Part shown: positions 8,961 through 17,319 of the stretch, piece by piece
How positions within the stretch are numbered: position 1 is the stretch's first letter
Layout of the letters: every line of letters begins with the position of its first letter
Assembly (NCBI GenBank): GCA_963780135.1
Contig: CAWAAR010000002.1
Span: 62,001 to 126,000 of the forward strand
DNA from: Clostridium_AM sp963780135
GTDB taxonomy: Bacteria; Bacillota; Clostridia; Clostridiales; Clostridiaceae
Reading direction: 5' to 3'
DNA length: 64,000 nt
Translations under genes and position numbers: made by a program
Notes under the pieces: model-generated
What the model was told of the DNA's origin: nothing
Databases searched by the model: none
What the model saw: only the letters and a program-made list of their open reading frames with translations

Positions 8961-10712
8961 ATGATGAGTATATCTGAAATTATATATAAGGTAAGAGATA
9001 TAATGCTAAAAGACTTTATAAAAGTAACAGAAGATGAGAGTATAAAGAATGCTCTTAATAAAATGATAGAGTCTTATAGAGATGAAGTTCTAATTGAAGA
9101 TAAAGAAGGTAAGCTAAAAGCTGTATTTACTATGAATGATGTTGCAAAAATAAAAAAGAGAGGAATATCTTTTGACTCTCCTATTATAGAATTTGGAAAT
9201 ACAAAGTTACTTACTATAGGTTCCAATGATTCAGCAAGACTTGCAAGAGATATAATGATAGACAATAACATAGGAAGACTTCCTGTATTAGAAAATGGTG
9301 AAGTTATAGGGATAGTAACCAGTAATAATATAAGGGATACTTTTTACTTAAAAATGGATGAACTTTTTAATCTTCAAAATAATGTGTTTGATAATTTACA
9401 TGAAGCTGTTTGCATATGTGATGAAAAAGGTTTAGTGAAATATTGGAATAAAAGTTCTGAAAAATTATATGATGTACCAGCAGAAAAAATAATAAATAAG
9501 TATCTAGGAGACTTTTTCCCTAGAGCCTTAAGTTTAAAAGTGTTAACTACTGGAAAAAGAATAGATAATGTGTTTCATGAGCCCATAGAAGGAAAATTAG
9601 TAATACTAAGTGCTGTTCCAATTTACAATGCAAAAGGAAATATAATTGCTGCTGTCTCTACCGATAGGGATGTTACAGAAGCTGTAAAATTAACAAAACA
9701 ACTTGAGTATGAGAAAAAAAAGGTTGAGTTTTTAGAACGTGCGTATAAGGATGAAATAGCTTTAAAATATAATTTTTCATCTATAGTAGGAAAAAACAAA
9801 AAAATAATAGAAGCTATAGCTGTAGCTCAAAAGGTTGCACCTACTTCTACTAGCGTTCTTATAACAGGGAAAAGTGGAACTGGAAAAGAGGTTTTTGCTA
9901 AAGCAATACATGAAGCTAGTGGAAGAACCGGAAATTTTGTGGCCATAAATTGTAGTGCTATACCAGAAAATTTATTGGAAAGTGAATTGTTTGGATATGT
10001 TGAAGGAGCTTTTACAGGGGCTATAAAGAAGGGTAAAATAGGTAAATTCGAGTTTGCAAATGGAGGTACATTGTTTTTAGATGAAATAGGAGACATGCCT
10101 TTGGAAATGCAGGTTAAAATTTTAAGAGTATTACAAGATGGAGTTATATATAGGCTTGGTAGTGAAAAAGCCATAAATACAGATGCTAGAATTATTGCAG
10201 CTACAAACAAGGATTTGAAAAAATTAATACTTGAAGATAAATTCAGAGAGGACTTATTTTATAGATTAGCGGTAGTTCAAATGCAGCTTCCACCATTGAA
10301 AGATAGAAAAGAAGACGTAAAAGATTTATCTAATCTATTTTTTGAAGAAGTTTCAAAACAAGAAGGTATAAAAATAAATAGTATAGATGATAAAGTGTAT
10401 AGAGTTCTAACAAATTATAAATGGGACGGTAATATTAGAGAACTCAAAAATGTAGTTCAGAGAATGGTGGTTTTATCGAATAATGGAAAAATAAACATAG
10501 ATTCTATCCCAGAATATATTATGGAAAGCGTATCATCAGAAGAAGATTTAGAAATAAACCAGTTTGATTTAGATAAAATAGTTGAAAGTGTTGAAAAGCG
10601 AACTATAAGAGAAGTTATGAAAATGGTAAAAGGTAATAAGCAGCATGCTGCTAAAATACTAAACATAAAAAGAAGTACATTATATTATAAATTAGGAAAA
10701 TACAATATATAA
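8961..10712 (+). CDS. prdR: PrdR, sigma-54-dependent activator of the proline reductase genes
   Basis: 583 residues with the layout of a bacterial enhancer-binding protein: two CBS repeats (about 10-125), a PAS domain (about 130-240), the AAA+ core with Walker A GKSGTGKE (near 302), the sigma-54 contact motif GAFTGA (near 348), LFLDEIGDMP (Walker B) and an arginine-finger region, then a Fis-type HTH (about 540-580). CBS-PAS-AAA-HTH is the PrdR arrangement of C. difficile, where it activates prd genes in response to proline. Its place directly upstream of prdC and the sigma-54 promoters before both clusters support the call. ATG follows AGGTGAAAG. Confidence 0.93.
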   Translation: MMSISEIIYKVRDIMLKDFIKVTEDESIKNALNKMIESYRDEVLIEDKEGKLKAVFTMNDVAKIKKRGISFDSPIIEFGNTKLLTIGSNDSARLARDIMIDNNIGRLPVLENGEVIGIVTSNNIRDTFYLKMDELFNLQNNVFDNLHEAVCICDEKGLVKYWNKSSEKLYDVPAEKIINKYLGDFFPRALSLKVLTTGKRIDNVFHEPIEGKLVILSAVPIYNAKGNIIAAVSTDRDVTEAVKLTKQLEYEKKKVEFLERAYKDEIALKYNFSSIVGKNKKIIEAIAVAQKVAPTSTSVLITGKSGTGKEVFAKAIHEASGRTGNFVAINCSAIPENLLESELFGYVEGAFTGAIKKGKIGKFEFANGGTLFLDEIGDMPLEMQVKILRVLQDGVIYRLGSEKAINTDARIIAATNKDLKKLILEDKFREDLFYRLAVVQMQLPPLKDRKEDVKDLSNLFFEEVSKQEGIKINSIDDKVYRVLTNYKWDGNIRELKNVVQRMVVLSNNGKINIDSIPEYIMESVSSEEDLEINQFDLDKIVESVEKRTIREVMKMVKGNKQHAAKILNIKRSTLYYKLGKYNI

Positions 10713-10725
10713 ATTCAATTTCCTG

Positions 10726-10762
10726 ACATCTGCGTCAAATATTTGACTCGGATGTTTTTTTT
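10726..10762 (+). terminator. Terminator after prdR
   Basis: Hairpin ACATCTG-GTCAAA / TTTGAC-CGGATGT followed by seven T. It separates prdR from the first prd operon. Confidence 0.85.
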
Positions 10763-10810
10763 ATACAAATATAGACTATAACTGACATTGCAAAATCAGT
10801 TAAAATTTAC

Positions 10811-10850
10811 TGTGTCAGAAAAATACACTTATTTGTAAAAATTATAGCAT
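10811..10850 (+). promoter_or_regulatory. Candidate PrdR upstream activating sites, cluster 1
   Basis: GTGTCAGAAAAATACAC at 10812-10828 and a weaker partner TTGTAAAAATTATAGC starting 21 bp later. The same motif pair with the same 21-bp step lies before cluster 2. The sites sit about 100-125 bp upstream of the sigma-54 promoter, the usual distance for enhancer binding. Assignment to PrdR is inference. Confidence 0.5.
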
Positions 10851-10867
10851 CTATTTGAAAAACTTAT

Positions 10868-10895
10868 AGCATTGAAAAACAGTATTTTCAATGCT
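10868..10895. repeat. 11-bp perfect inverted repeat in the prdC1 promoter region
   Basis: AGCATTGAAAA and TTTTCAATGCT separated by 6 bases, between the putative PrdR sites and the sigma-54 promoter. It could be an operator for a second regulator. No T run follows, so it is not a terminator. It has no obvious match before cluster 2. Confidence 0.5.
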
Positions 10896-10937
10896 TATAA
10901 ATAAAATGTAGAAATAATATACAATAAAAATAATATT

Positions 10938-10953
10938 TGGCATAATAAGTGCT
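10938..10953 (+). promoter_or_regulatory. Sigma-54 promoter of prd cluster 1
   Basis: TGGCAT, 5 bases, GTGCT: GG and GC are exactly 10 bases apart, as sigma-54 requires. Transcription would start near 10964, leaving a leader of about 28 bases before the prdC ATG. Confidence 0.8.
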
Positions 10954-10991
10954 GCAATATATGTATGAGTATAAAATTTAGGAGGGATCAT

Positions 10992-12299
10992 ATGGGAGAA
11001 TTATATAGTTTTCCTCTAAAAATGCATGTAGGGCCACCAGATGTTCCTGTTGTTACGGAAGGCCAAAATATAAAAAGGGGAGAATGTATAGCAGAACCAA
11101 AGGGACTTGGTGCTAAAATTCATAGCAGCGTTTCAGGAAAAGTATTTAAGATTACTGATTATGACATAACTATATCAGCAGATGAAGTACAGACAGAAGA
11201 TTATGTGAAAATTAAGGAATTTAAAAATATACTTGATACTATATACGAAGCCGGTATAGTTGGTGCAGGTGGTGCAGGATTTCCAACACATGTTAAGTTG
11301 AAAGCACAAATTCCAGAAGGATATATAATTGCAAACTGTGTTGAATGTGAACCTGTACTTCATCATAATATGAAAATGATAGAAGAAAAACCTGATCTAC
11401 TTGTAAAGGGAATAAGATATGCCATGAAGGCAACAGGCTCTAAAAAAGCTTACATAGCTATAAAGGCAAAACATCCAGAAGCAATAGAATCATTACAAAA
11501 ATGTTTAAATAGCTCAAAAGATATAGAAATTAAGAAATTTAAAGATATGTATCCAATGGGAGAAGAAAGAGCTGTTGTTCATGAAATATTAGGAAAATGG
11601 CTTGAACCTACACAACTGCCACTAGAAGCTAATTGTATAGTTTTGAATGCAGAAACTTTAGCTAATATAACAAGAGCTGTAGAAGACAAAAAGCCAGTTA
11701 TTGATAAGGACATAACCATTATAGGTAAACTTAAATCAGGGAAAGAACCTAATGTATTTTTACAGGTACCTGTAGGTACTTCAATAAAGAGTCTTATAGA
11801 AAGGTCTGGAGGAATAGATGGAGAATATGGTGAAATTGTAATAGGAGGGCCTTACACAGGAAAAGCTGAAGAGTTAGAAAAGGCTTCTCTTACAAAGATT
11901 TCAGGTGGTGCTATAGTCACAATTCCATTTCCAGAATATAAAGGGCCTATAGGTCTTCTTGTTTGTGCTTGTGGGGCAAATGAGGAAAGGCTTAGAGATG
12001 TGGCCTCCAAAATGAAATCAGAGGTTGTAGGTGTTACTAAGTGTAAAAATGTAGAAGAAATTAAAGGAGCTAATAAATGTAAAACTCCAGGAGATTGTCC
12101 AGGCCAAGCTGCTGGCATTATGTATTTAAAAAAACAAGGTGCCAAGAGAATTTTAATATCAAACTGCAGTGATTGTTCTAACACAGTAATGTGTTGCGCT
12201 CCTAAAATGGGATTAGCAGTATATCATCACACAGATCATGTGTTTAGAACAGTGGATTATCCATTAACAAGAAGACTTCCTATGGAAGAAGAAAAATAA
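10992..12299 (+). CDS. prdC: PrdC, proline reductase-associated electron transfer protein (copy 1)
   Basis: 435 residues, an RnfC-like protein thought to pass electrons to proline reductase. The N-terminal barrel-sandwich (FPLKMHVGPPDVPVV), the glycine-rich IVGAGGAGFPTHVKLK and NCVECEPVLHHN are RnfC/PrdC features. The C-terminal part is cysteine-rich: CACGANEERLRD, CKTPGDCPGQ and NCSDCSNTVMCCAPK. PrdC of C. difficile contains selenocysteine; here there is no in-frame TGA and the redox positions are cysteines. An in-frame ATG exists at 10965, but 10992 is chosen because AGGAGGG lies just before it and copy 2 starts at the same residue. First gene of cluster 1. Confidence 0.93.
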   Translation: MGELYSFPLKMHVGPPDVPVVTEGQNIKRGECIAEPKGLGAKIHSSVSGKVFKITDYDITISADEVQTEDYVKIKEFKNILDTIYEAGIVGAGGAGFPTHVKLKAQIPEGYIIANCVECEPVLHHNMKMIEEKPDLLVKGIRYAMKATGSKKAYIAIKAKHPEAIESLQKCLNSSKDIEIKKFKDMYPMGEERAVVHEILGKWLEPTQLPLEANCIVLNAETLANITRAVEDKKPVIDKDITIIGKLKSGKEPNVFLQVPVGTSIKSLIERSGGIDGEYGEIVIGGPYTGKAEELEKASLTKISGGAIVTIPFPEYKGPIGLLVCACGANEERLRDVASKMKSEVVGVTKCKNVEEIKGANKCKTPGDCPGQAAGIMYLKKQGAKRILISNCSDCSNTVMCCAPKMGLAVYHHTDHVFRTVDYPLTRRLPMEEEK

Positions 12300-12315
12300 A
12301 AGGGGGATTTAAATT

Positions 12316-12762
12316 ATGTCAATGAGTGTTGAACATGCAGAAGCACTTAAAAATGAAGTTGCTGTTGTATGCTGTAGAACTGAAGAAGGAACAATTTTAG
12401 CTGCATCAAACCTTGAAGATCCAGATATATTTCCAGACATGGTTGATTCGGGGTTACTTACTATACCAGAAGATTGTTTGAAAGTTGGTCAAGTTATAGG
12501 AGCAAAGTTGCTTAAAACTATTGATTCATTAACTCCTTTAACTCCAGATATTTTGGAGGGTATTAAGGTTGCAGCTTCTGAAGAAAAAACAGAAGCTAGT
12601 GTAAATGAAAAAGAAGCAGTTTGTTGTGAAGAAAATTACAATTGTGTAAATAATGTGGAAATGTCAGAAGAGATAAAGAATATAGTTACAACTACTGCAG
12701 GTGGAGTTTTGAAAATTAGAATAGAAGAGGGAAAAGGAATTGATATTGAATTACCATTCTAA
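12316..12762 (+). CDS. Short PrdA N-terminal homologue (PrdA-like protein without catalytic part)
   Basis: 148 residues. Residues 1-90 are nearly the same as the start of PrdA (MSMSVEHAEALKNEVAVVCC, then SLTPLTPDILEG), then a Cys-containing linker unlike PrdA, and the end TAGGVLKIRIEEGKGIDIEL corresponds to the segment that closes the PrdA N-terminal region. The second internal repeat of PrdA and the whole pyruvoyl domain are missing. It has a good site (AGGGGGAT) 16 bases after prdC. It looks like an intact domain-sized gene rather than a decayed one: no stops, its own start, and an end on a domain border. Function unknown; it might be a binding or assembly partner. Cluster 2 lacks it. Confidence 0.75.
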   Translation: MSMSVEHAEALKNEVAVVCCRTEEGTILAASNLEDPDIFPDMVDSGLLTIPEDCLKVGQVIGAKLLKTIDSLTPLTPDILEGIKVAASEEKTEASVNEKEAVCCEENYNCVNNVEMSEEIKNIVTTTAGGVLKIRIEEGKGIDIELPF

Positions 12763-12799
12763 AGTTAGATGAGTTTATATTGATAACTTTTTAAGTTTG

Positions 12800-12832
12800 G
12801 TTTTATTAATATATAAATTATGCTAATAAAAC
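12800..12832 (+). other. Intercistronic hairpin before prdA1
   Basis: GTTTTATTA pairs with TAATAAAAC across 15 bases, in the 145-base gap between the short PrdA-like gene and prdA. No T run follows, so it may be a processing or partial stop signal. Confidence 0.4.
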
Positions 12833-12907
12833 TTACTACAAAATTTATTTAAAGCTATTTTAATATATAAGTTTGTAATGGAATAATGAAAAGGAGGGAT
12901 TAGTGTT

Positions 12908-15001
12908 ATGTCAATGAGTGTAGAACATGCCCAAGAAGTTAAAAATGAAGATGCTATTGTATGCTGCAGGACAGAAGTGGGAACAATAATTGAAGCTTCA
13001 AATTTAGAAGATCCGGCAATATTTCCTGACATGGTGGATGCTGGGTTATTAACTATTCCAGGTAATTGCTTGAAAGTAGTACAAGCAATTGGAACAAAGT
13101 TGCTTAAAACTATCGATTCACTTACTCCAATAACTCCAGATATTGTAGAAGGCATTAAAGAAGTGTCTTGTGAAGAAGAAAAGAAACAGGAGTTAACCGA
13201 GAAAAGTGAAAAGGCAGTCTTAAAATATAACAAAAAAACAGGTGACATAATAGGTGTTGAAGATTTGGAAAATCCTATGAATTTTGAAAAACTTGAAGAC
13301 TCACTACTATTTAAATTAGATGATAGAGTTCTTACAAGAGAAAAAGTTCTTGGAGCAACACTAGTATCCAATGTACCAGCTTTAACCCCTATAACACCTG
13401 AAATGTTAGAAGGATTTAAGGAGGAAGTTGACATGGGAGAATCACCAAAAGCAATATCAAGCGTATCCGGTGGAGTTCTAAGAATTAAAATTGCTGAAGG
13501 CAAGGGTATTGACATTGAAGTTCCATTAAATGTTGGAAATGTTCCTTTATCAAAAACTGGTGCTATGCCAGTAGTGAAAGCTGAAAAATCAGTTAAGGAA
13601 GTAGTGGCAGAAGATAAAAAAGAAGTAGTACTTGAAGAAAAAGTATTAAGAACTCTTACAAGAAAACACTACAAGATAAATGAAGTGAAATTAGGACAAG
13701 AAACTAAAATTGAAGGCACAACTCTATATATTAGAGAAGATGCATGCAAAGATGCAGAAGCAACTAGCGACCTTGTTAAAGCTGTAAAACTAGAAATTAT
13801 TACACCAGATAAATATCACACATACAGTGAAACAATAATGGATGTTCAGCCAATAGCTACAAAAGAAAGAGACTCAAAACTTGGTTCTGGAGTAACTAGA
13901 GTACTTGATGGTGTTGTAATGATGCTTACAGGTACAGATGAAGATGGAGTTCAGATAGGTGAATTTGGTTCGTCTGAAGGGTACCTTGATGAAAATATTC
14001 AATGGGGTAGACCAAGTTGTCCTGATAAGGGAGAAATATTCATAAAGGCACAAATTACTGTTCAAGCTAAAACAAATATGGAAAGAAGAGGACCTATAGC
14101 AGCTCATAAAGCAACTGATGTAATTACCCAAGAAATAAGAGAAGCTATGAAGAAAATTGAAGATGATTCCTTAGTAGTTAATTTAGAAGAATTTAAACAT
14201 GTAAGAAGACCTGGAAAGAAAAAGGTTATAATAGTTAAAGAAATAATGGGACAAGGAGCAATGCATGATAACTTAATTCTACCAGTTGAACCAGTTGGAT
14301 TCCTTGGTGGAAAACCAAATGTTGATCTTGGTAATGTTCCTGTAATGTTATCACCACTTGAAGTTGCTGATGGAGGAATACATGCATTGACTTGTATAGG
14401 ACCTGCATCAAAGGAATGTTCAAGACATTACTGGAGAGAACCATTAGTTCATCAGGTATTAGCTGATCCAGAATTAGACTTATGTGGTGTATTATTTGTA
14501 GGAAGTCCTCAGATTAACACTGAAAAATTCTATGTATCCGAAAGAATGGGTATGATAGTAGAAGCTTTAGATGTTGATGGTGCTTTTGTTACTACGGAGG
14601 GATTTGGAAACAATCACATAGATTTTGCAAGCCATGTTGAACAAATAGGTATGAGAGGAATACCTTGCGTAGCATTTTCATTCTGTGCAGTTCAAGGTCA
14701 ATTAGTTGTTGGAAATAAATACATGAAATATATTATAGATAACAATAAGTCAGAAGCTGGAATAGAAAATGAAATTCTTGGGTGTAACACATTATGTCCA
14801 GAAGATGCAATTAGAGGAGCTGAAATGCTTAAAGCTGCTATGGATGGAGAAGAAGTAAAAGTTGCAGAAAGAAAGTATAATAGAAATGTTATGGAAAGTA
14901 ACTTAGAATTAGTTGAAAAAGAAAAAGAAATAAAAATAGAAAGAGCACTTAATGAACAATCATTGCCAATGAGCGAAAAAAGAAAAGAAAAATATTCATA
15001 A
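12908..15001 (+). CDS. prdA: PrdA, D-proline reductase proprotein (copy 1)
   Basis: 697 residues. PrdA is cleaved autocatalytically at a cysteine to give a ~45-kDa chain and a ~23-kDa chain carrying a pyruvoyl group that binds D-proline. The likely cleavage cysteine is Cys496 in GGIHALTCIGPASKECSR; the 202 residues from there fit 23 kDa. The N-terminal region has two related repeats (about 12-85 and 97-175) and a closing GGVLRIKIAEGKGIDIEV segment. The core SETIMDVQPIATKE and RRPGKKKVIIVKEIMGQGAM is shared with PrdD. ATG follows AAGGAGGG. The partner PrdB lies two genes on. Confidence 0.95.
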   Translation: MSMSVEHAQEVKNEDAIVCCRTEVGTIIEASNLEDPAIFPDMVDAGLLTIPGNCLKVVQAIGTKLLKTIDSLTPITPDIVEGIKEVSCEEEKKQELTEKSEKAVLKYNKKTGDIIGVEDLENPMNFEKLEDSLLFKLDDRVLTREKVLGATLVSNVPALTPITPEMLEGFKEEVDMGESPKAISSVSGGVLRIKIAEGKGIDIEVPLNVGNVPLSKTGAMPVVKAEKSVKEVVAEDKKEVVLEEKVLRTLTRKHYKINEVKLGQETKIEGTTLYIREDACKDAEATSDLVKAVKLEIITPDKYHTYSETIMDVQPIATKERDSKLGSGVTRVLDGVVMMLTGTDEDGVQIGEFGSSEGYLDENIQWGRPSCPDKGEIFIKAQITVQAKTNMERRGPIAAHKATDVITQEIREAMKKIEDDSLVVNLEEFKHVRRPGKKKVIIVKEIMGQGAMHDNLILPVEPVGFLGGKPNVDLGNVPVMLSPLEVADGGIHALTCIGPASKECSRHYWREPLVHQVLADPELDLCGVLFVGSPQINTEKFYVSERMGMIVEALDVDGAFVTTEGFGNNHIDFASHVEQIGMRGIPCVAFSFCAVQGQLVVGNKYMKYIIDNNKSEAGIENEILGCNTLCPEDAIRGAEMLKAAMDGEEVKVAERKYNRNVMESNLELVEKEKEIKIERALNEQSLPMSEKRKEKYS

Positions 15002-15015
15002 AAGTAGGTAAATGT

Positions 15016-15276
15016 ATGAATTTAAAATATGGAGACCAAGTAAGAGAAATGCAGGGAGTCATTGTGGAAGTTAGTGATGGCGGTGTTGCAATAGACTTTA
15101 AAGGAAGACTTGGACATTTAAGAATACCTAATAGAATGATAATCACAGATTACCCTATGAAAGTAGGTCAAGAAGTAGGATTATACATGACTTATCCAGA
15201 AGTTCTTTCTGATAAAGTTAATGAAAAATATGTAACCAATGTAGAAAAAAGAAAGGAAGGTAATAATAATGAGTAA
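15016..15276 (+). CDS. Small prd-cluster protein (CBO2463/CBO2479-type)
   Basis: 86 residues, soluble, beta-rich: MNLKYGDQVREMQGVIVEVS then FKGRLGHLRIPNRMIITDYP. It resembles the family I remember as CBO2463/CBO2479, found between prdA and prdB in C. botulinum. Function is not known; the small beta-barrel look could suggest an accessory or electron-transfer role, which is speculation. It starts 14 bases after prdA and overlaps prdB by 8 bases, so translation is probably coupled. A second copy lies at the same place in cluster 2. Confidence 0.85.
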   Translation: MNLKYGDQVREMQGVIVEVSDGGVAIDFKGRLGHLRIPNRMIITDYPMKVGQEVGLYMTYPEVLSDKVNEKYVTNVEKRKEGNNNE

Positions 15277-15994
15277 ATCTGTTGTTAGAGGCTTACAATC
15301 AGAAGTTTTTGTTCCTATAACACCAAAACCAGTTTGGGCACCTGTAACAAAACCATTAAAAGATATGGTTATTGCACTTGCAACAGCAGCTGGCGTTCAT
15401 GTTAAAACCGATAAAAGATTTAATTTAGCAGGAGATACAGGATTTAGACAGATACCAGGAGATGTTAATTCTGATGATTTGATGGTATCACATGGTGGAT
15501 ATGATAATTCTGATGTTAACAAGGACATAAACTGTATGTTCCCAATTGATAGATTAACAGAATTAGCTAAAGAAGGATATATTAAAGGAGTTGCACCAAC
15601 TCATATTGGATTTATGGGTGGTGGTGGAAATGTACAAGTTTTCACAGAAGAAACAGGTCCGAGCATTGCTAAAATTTTAAAAGATGAAGGCGTCGATGCA
15701 GTTCTAATGACTGCAGGGTGAGGAACTTGTCACCGCTCTGCAGTTTTGGTGCAGAGAGCAATCGAAGAGGCTGGAATTCCTACTATAATTATAGCAGCAT
15801 TGCCTCCAGTAGTTAAACAAACAGGAACTCCAAGAGCAGTTGCTCCAAGAGTTCCAATGGGAGCTAATGCAGGTCAACCACATAATGTTGAAATGCAGAC
15901 AGGCATAGTTAAAGATACATTAGCTCAGCTTGAGGTTCTTCAATCAGCTGGTAAGATAATACCATTACCTTACGAATATACAGCAAAAGTTTAA
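15269..15994 (+). CDS. prdB: PrdB, selenocysteine-containing D-proline reductase subunit (copy 1)
   Basis: 241 residues when the in-frame TGA at 15719-15721 is read as selenocysteine 151; the frame then continues to TAA at 15994. The site reads MTAG-Sec-GTCHRSAVLV, the known proline reductase motif; Sec attacks the pyruvoyl-bound D-proline and is re-reduced through the nearby Cys. The family's glycine-rich HIGFMGGGGNVQ and ALPPVVKQTGTPRAV segments flank it. A hairpin starts 15 bases after the TGA. Without recoding, a 150-residue fragment would be made. Selenium insertion genes are not in the window. Confidence 0.96.
15719..15760 (+). other. SECIS element with selenocysteine UGA, prdB1
   Basis: TGA at 15719, then CTCTGCA (15736-15742) pairing with TGCAGAG (15750-15756) around GTTTTGG. 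A short apical stem 15-35 bases after the UGA, with Gs and Us in the loop, is what bacterial SelB binds. The region is almost identical in copy 2. Confidence 0.88.
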
Positions 15995-16001
15995 AGAAAA
16001 A

Positions 16002-16047
16002 CTAGAAATCAGAATCTAGAAATCAGTAACTAGATTCTGATTTCTAG
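16002..16047 (+). other. 18-bp perfect hairpin between prdB1 and prdD1
   Basis: CTAGAAATCAGAATCTAG pairs completely with CTAGATTCTGATTTCTAG across 10 bases. No T run follows. Cluster 2 has a hairpin of similar size but different sequence at the same place, so structure rather than sequence is kept. Likely an mRNA processing, stability or partial-stop signal. Confidence 0.8.
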
Positions 16048-16074
16048 ATACTAAAATAAATGTGGTGATATTAT

Positions 16075-16836
16075 ATGGAAAAAGAAATTGAAATTAGAAG
16101 ATTGGTTATAAAAACTTTTGATATAAAAAAGATTGAATTTTCCAGTAAAACATCTATAAAAGATGGTGTGTTATATATTAGAGAAGGTATAGATAAGGAT
16201 GTAATAAAAGAAGAAAAATTAATAAAAGAGTTAAAAATAAGTATTATTACGCCAGATAACCATAATTTTTTTGTAAACTCTATTATGGACTTTTCACCTA
16301 TAGCCACAAAAGTTTTAGGAAGGCTTGGTGAAGGCATAACTCATGTACTCACTGGAGCGTATGTTATGCTTACTGGAGTTGATGAAGAAGGAATACAAGT
16401 AGCTGAATTTGGTTCTTCAGAAGGTATATTGAGTGAGCAAGTAGTTTTGGATAGAGCAGGTACTCCTGGAAGGTATGATATGATACTACATGTAGATGTA
16501 ACACTAAAATCTATGGCAGGATCAAGTAGGCCAGGGCCTACAGCAGCGCACAGAGCTTGTGATAAAATTATTCAAGAAATAAGAGAGCATCTAAAGAAAA
16601 TGAATGGAAGATTTTGTGATGAAAAGCATGAATATTTTGATAAAATAAGACCTGGAAAGAAAAAAGTAGTAATAGTAAAACAAGTTGCAGGTCAAGGTTG
16701 TATGTATGATACTCAACTTTTTGGAAATAGTCCAGGATCATTTTTAGGTGGAAGATCCATAATTGATATGGGGAATTGTCCAATGATTGTAAGTCCTAAT
16801 GAATACAGAGATGGTGCCTTAAGGGCTATGAATTGA
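16075..16836 (+). CDS. prdD: PrdD, homologue of the PrdA large chain (copy 1)
   Basis: 253 residues related to the middle of PrdA: FVNSIMDFSPIATKVLGR, GVDEEGIQVAEFGSSEG, SSRPGPTAAHRACDKIIQEI and RPGKKKVVIVKQVAGQGCMY. It stops at RDGALRAMN, which aligns with the residues just before the PrdA cleavage cysteine. So PrdD equals the chain upstream of the cleavage point, without the PrdA N-terminal repeats. It has no cleavage cysteine of its own. Role unproven; it may form a complex with PrdE. ATG after TGTGGTGA. Confidence 0.92.
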   Translation: MEKEIEIRRLVIKTFDIKKIEFSSKTSIKDGVLYIREGIDKDVIKEEKLIKELKISIITPDNHNFFVNSIMDFSPIATKVLGRLGEGITHVLTGAYVMLTGVDEEGIQVAEFGSSEGILSEQVVLDRAGTPGRYDMILHVDVTLKSMAGSSRPGPTAAHRACDKIIQEIREHLKKMNGRFCDEKHEYFDKIRPGKKKVVIVKQVAGQGCMYDTQLFGNSPGSFLGGRSIIDMGNCPMIVSPNEYRDGALRAMN

Positions 16837-16845
16837 GGTGATATC

Positions 16846-17316
16846 ATGGGAATTGGGCCATCTACTAAAGAAACTACACTGCACCATTTTAGAGATCCTT
16901 TAGTGGAAATTGTAGATAATGATGGAGATGTAGATCTTCTTGGAATTATAGTGGCAGGAACACCTCAGGAAAATGAAGATAAAGTATTTGTTGCTGAAAG
17001 AGCAGCAGCTTGGGTGGAAGCCATGAGAGCAGAAGGTGTTATTGTATCTATAGACGGATGGGGAAATAGTAATATTGATTTTGCCACTGTTATAGAAGAA
17101 ATAGGAAAAAGAGGAACTCCAGTTGTAGGAATGAGTTTTGTAGGTACTCAAGCACAATTTGTAGTAACTAATCAATATATGGATACCATAGTTGATTTTA
17201 ATAAATCAGTTGAAGGTATAGAAACAGAAGTAGTAGGCGAAAACAATGTGGTAGAATTAGATGCTAAAAAAGCTTTGGCATTTTTAAAATTGAAAATGAA
17301 AAATAGGGAGGTATAA
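16846..17316 (+). CDS. prdE: PrdE, homologue of the PrdA small (pyruvoyl) chain (copy 1)
   Basis: 156 residues that align with the PrdA chain released by cleavage: MGIGPSTKETTLHHFRDPLV against CIGPASKECSRHYWREPLV, then GWGNSNIDFATVIEEIGKRG and FVGTQAQFVV. The start codon therefore replaces the pyruvoyl-forming cysteine, and no pyruvoyl group can form in the same way. It follows prdD by 9 bases, with its ribosome site overlapping the prdD stop. A catalytic or structural partner of PrdD is likely but not shown. Confidence 0.92.
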   Translation: MGIGPSTKETTLHHFRDPLVEIVDNDGDVDLLGIIVAGTPQENEDKVFVAERAAAWVEAMRAEGVIVSIDGWGNSNIDFATVIEEIGKRGTPVVGMSFVGTQAQFVVTNQYMDTIVDFNKSVEGIETEVVGENNVVELDAKKALAFLKLKMKNREV

Positions 17317-17319
17317 AAA

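Noticed and set aside
12823..13515. 230-codon open frame on the minus strand
   Set aside because: It lies fully antisense to prdA1, which has clear homology; long antisense frames are common opposite AT-rich genes. The same applies to the antisense frames opposite the prdC and prdA copies and ypeB region.
15719..15721. Premature stop codon making prdB look like a broken gene (also 23938-23940)
   Set aside because: Frame continues with full family similarity, both paralogues have the TGA at the same codon in the known GUGTC motif, and a SECIS hairpin follows. It is selenocysteine.
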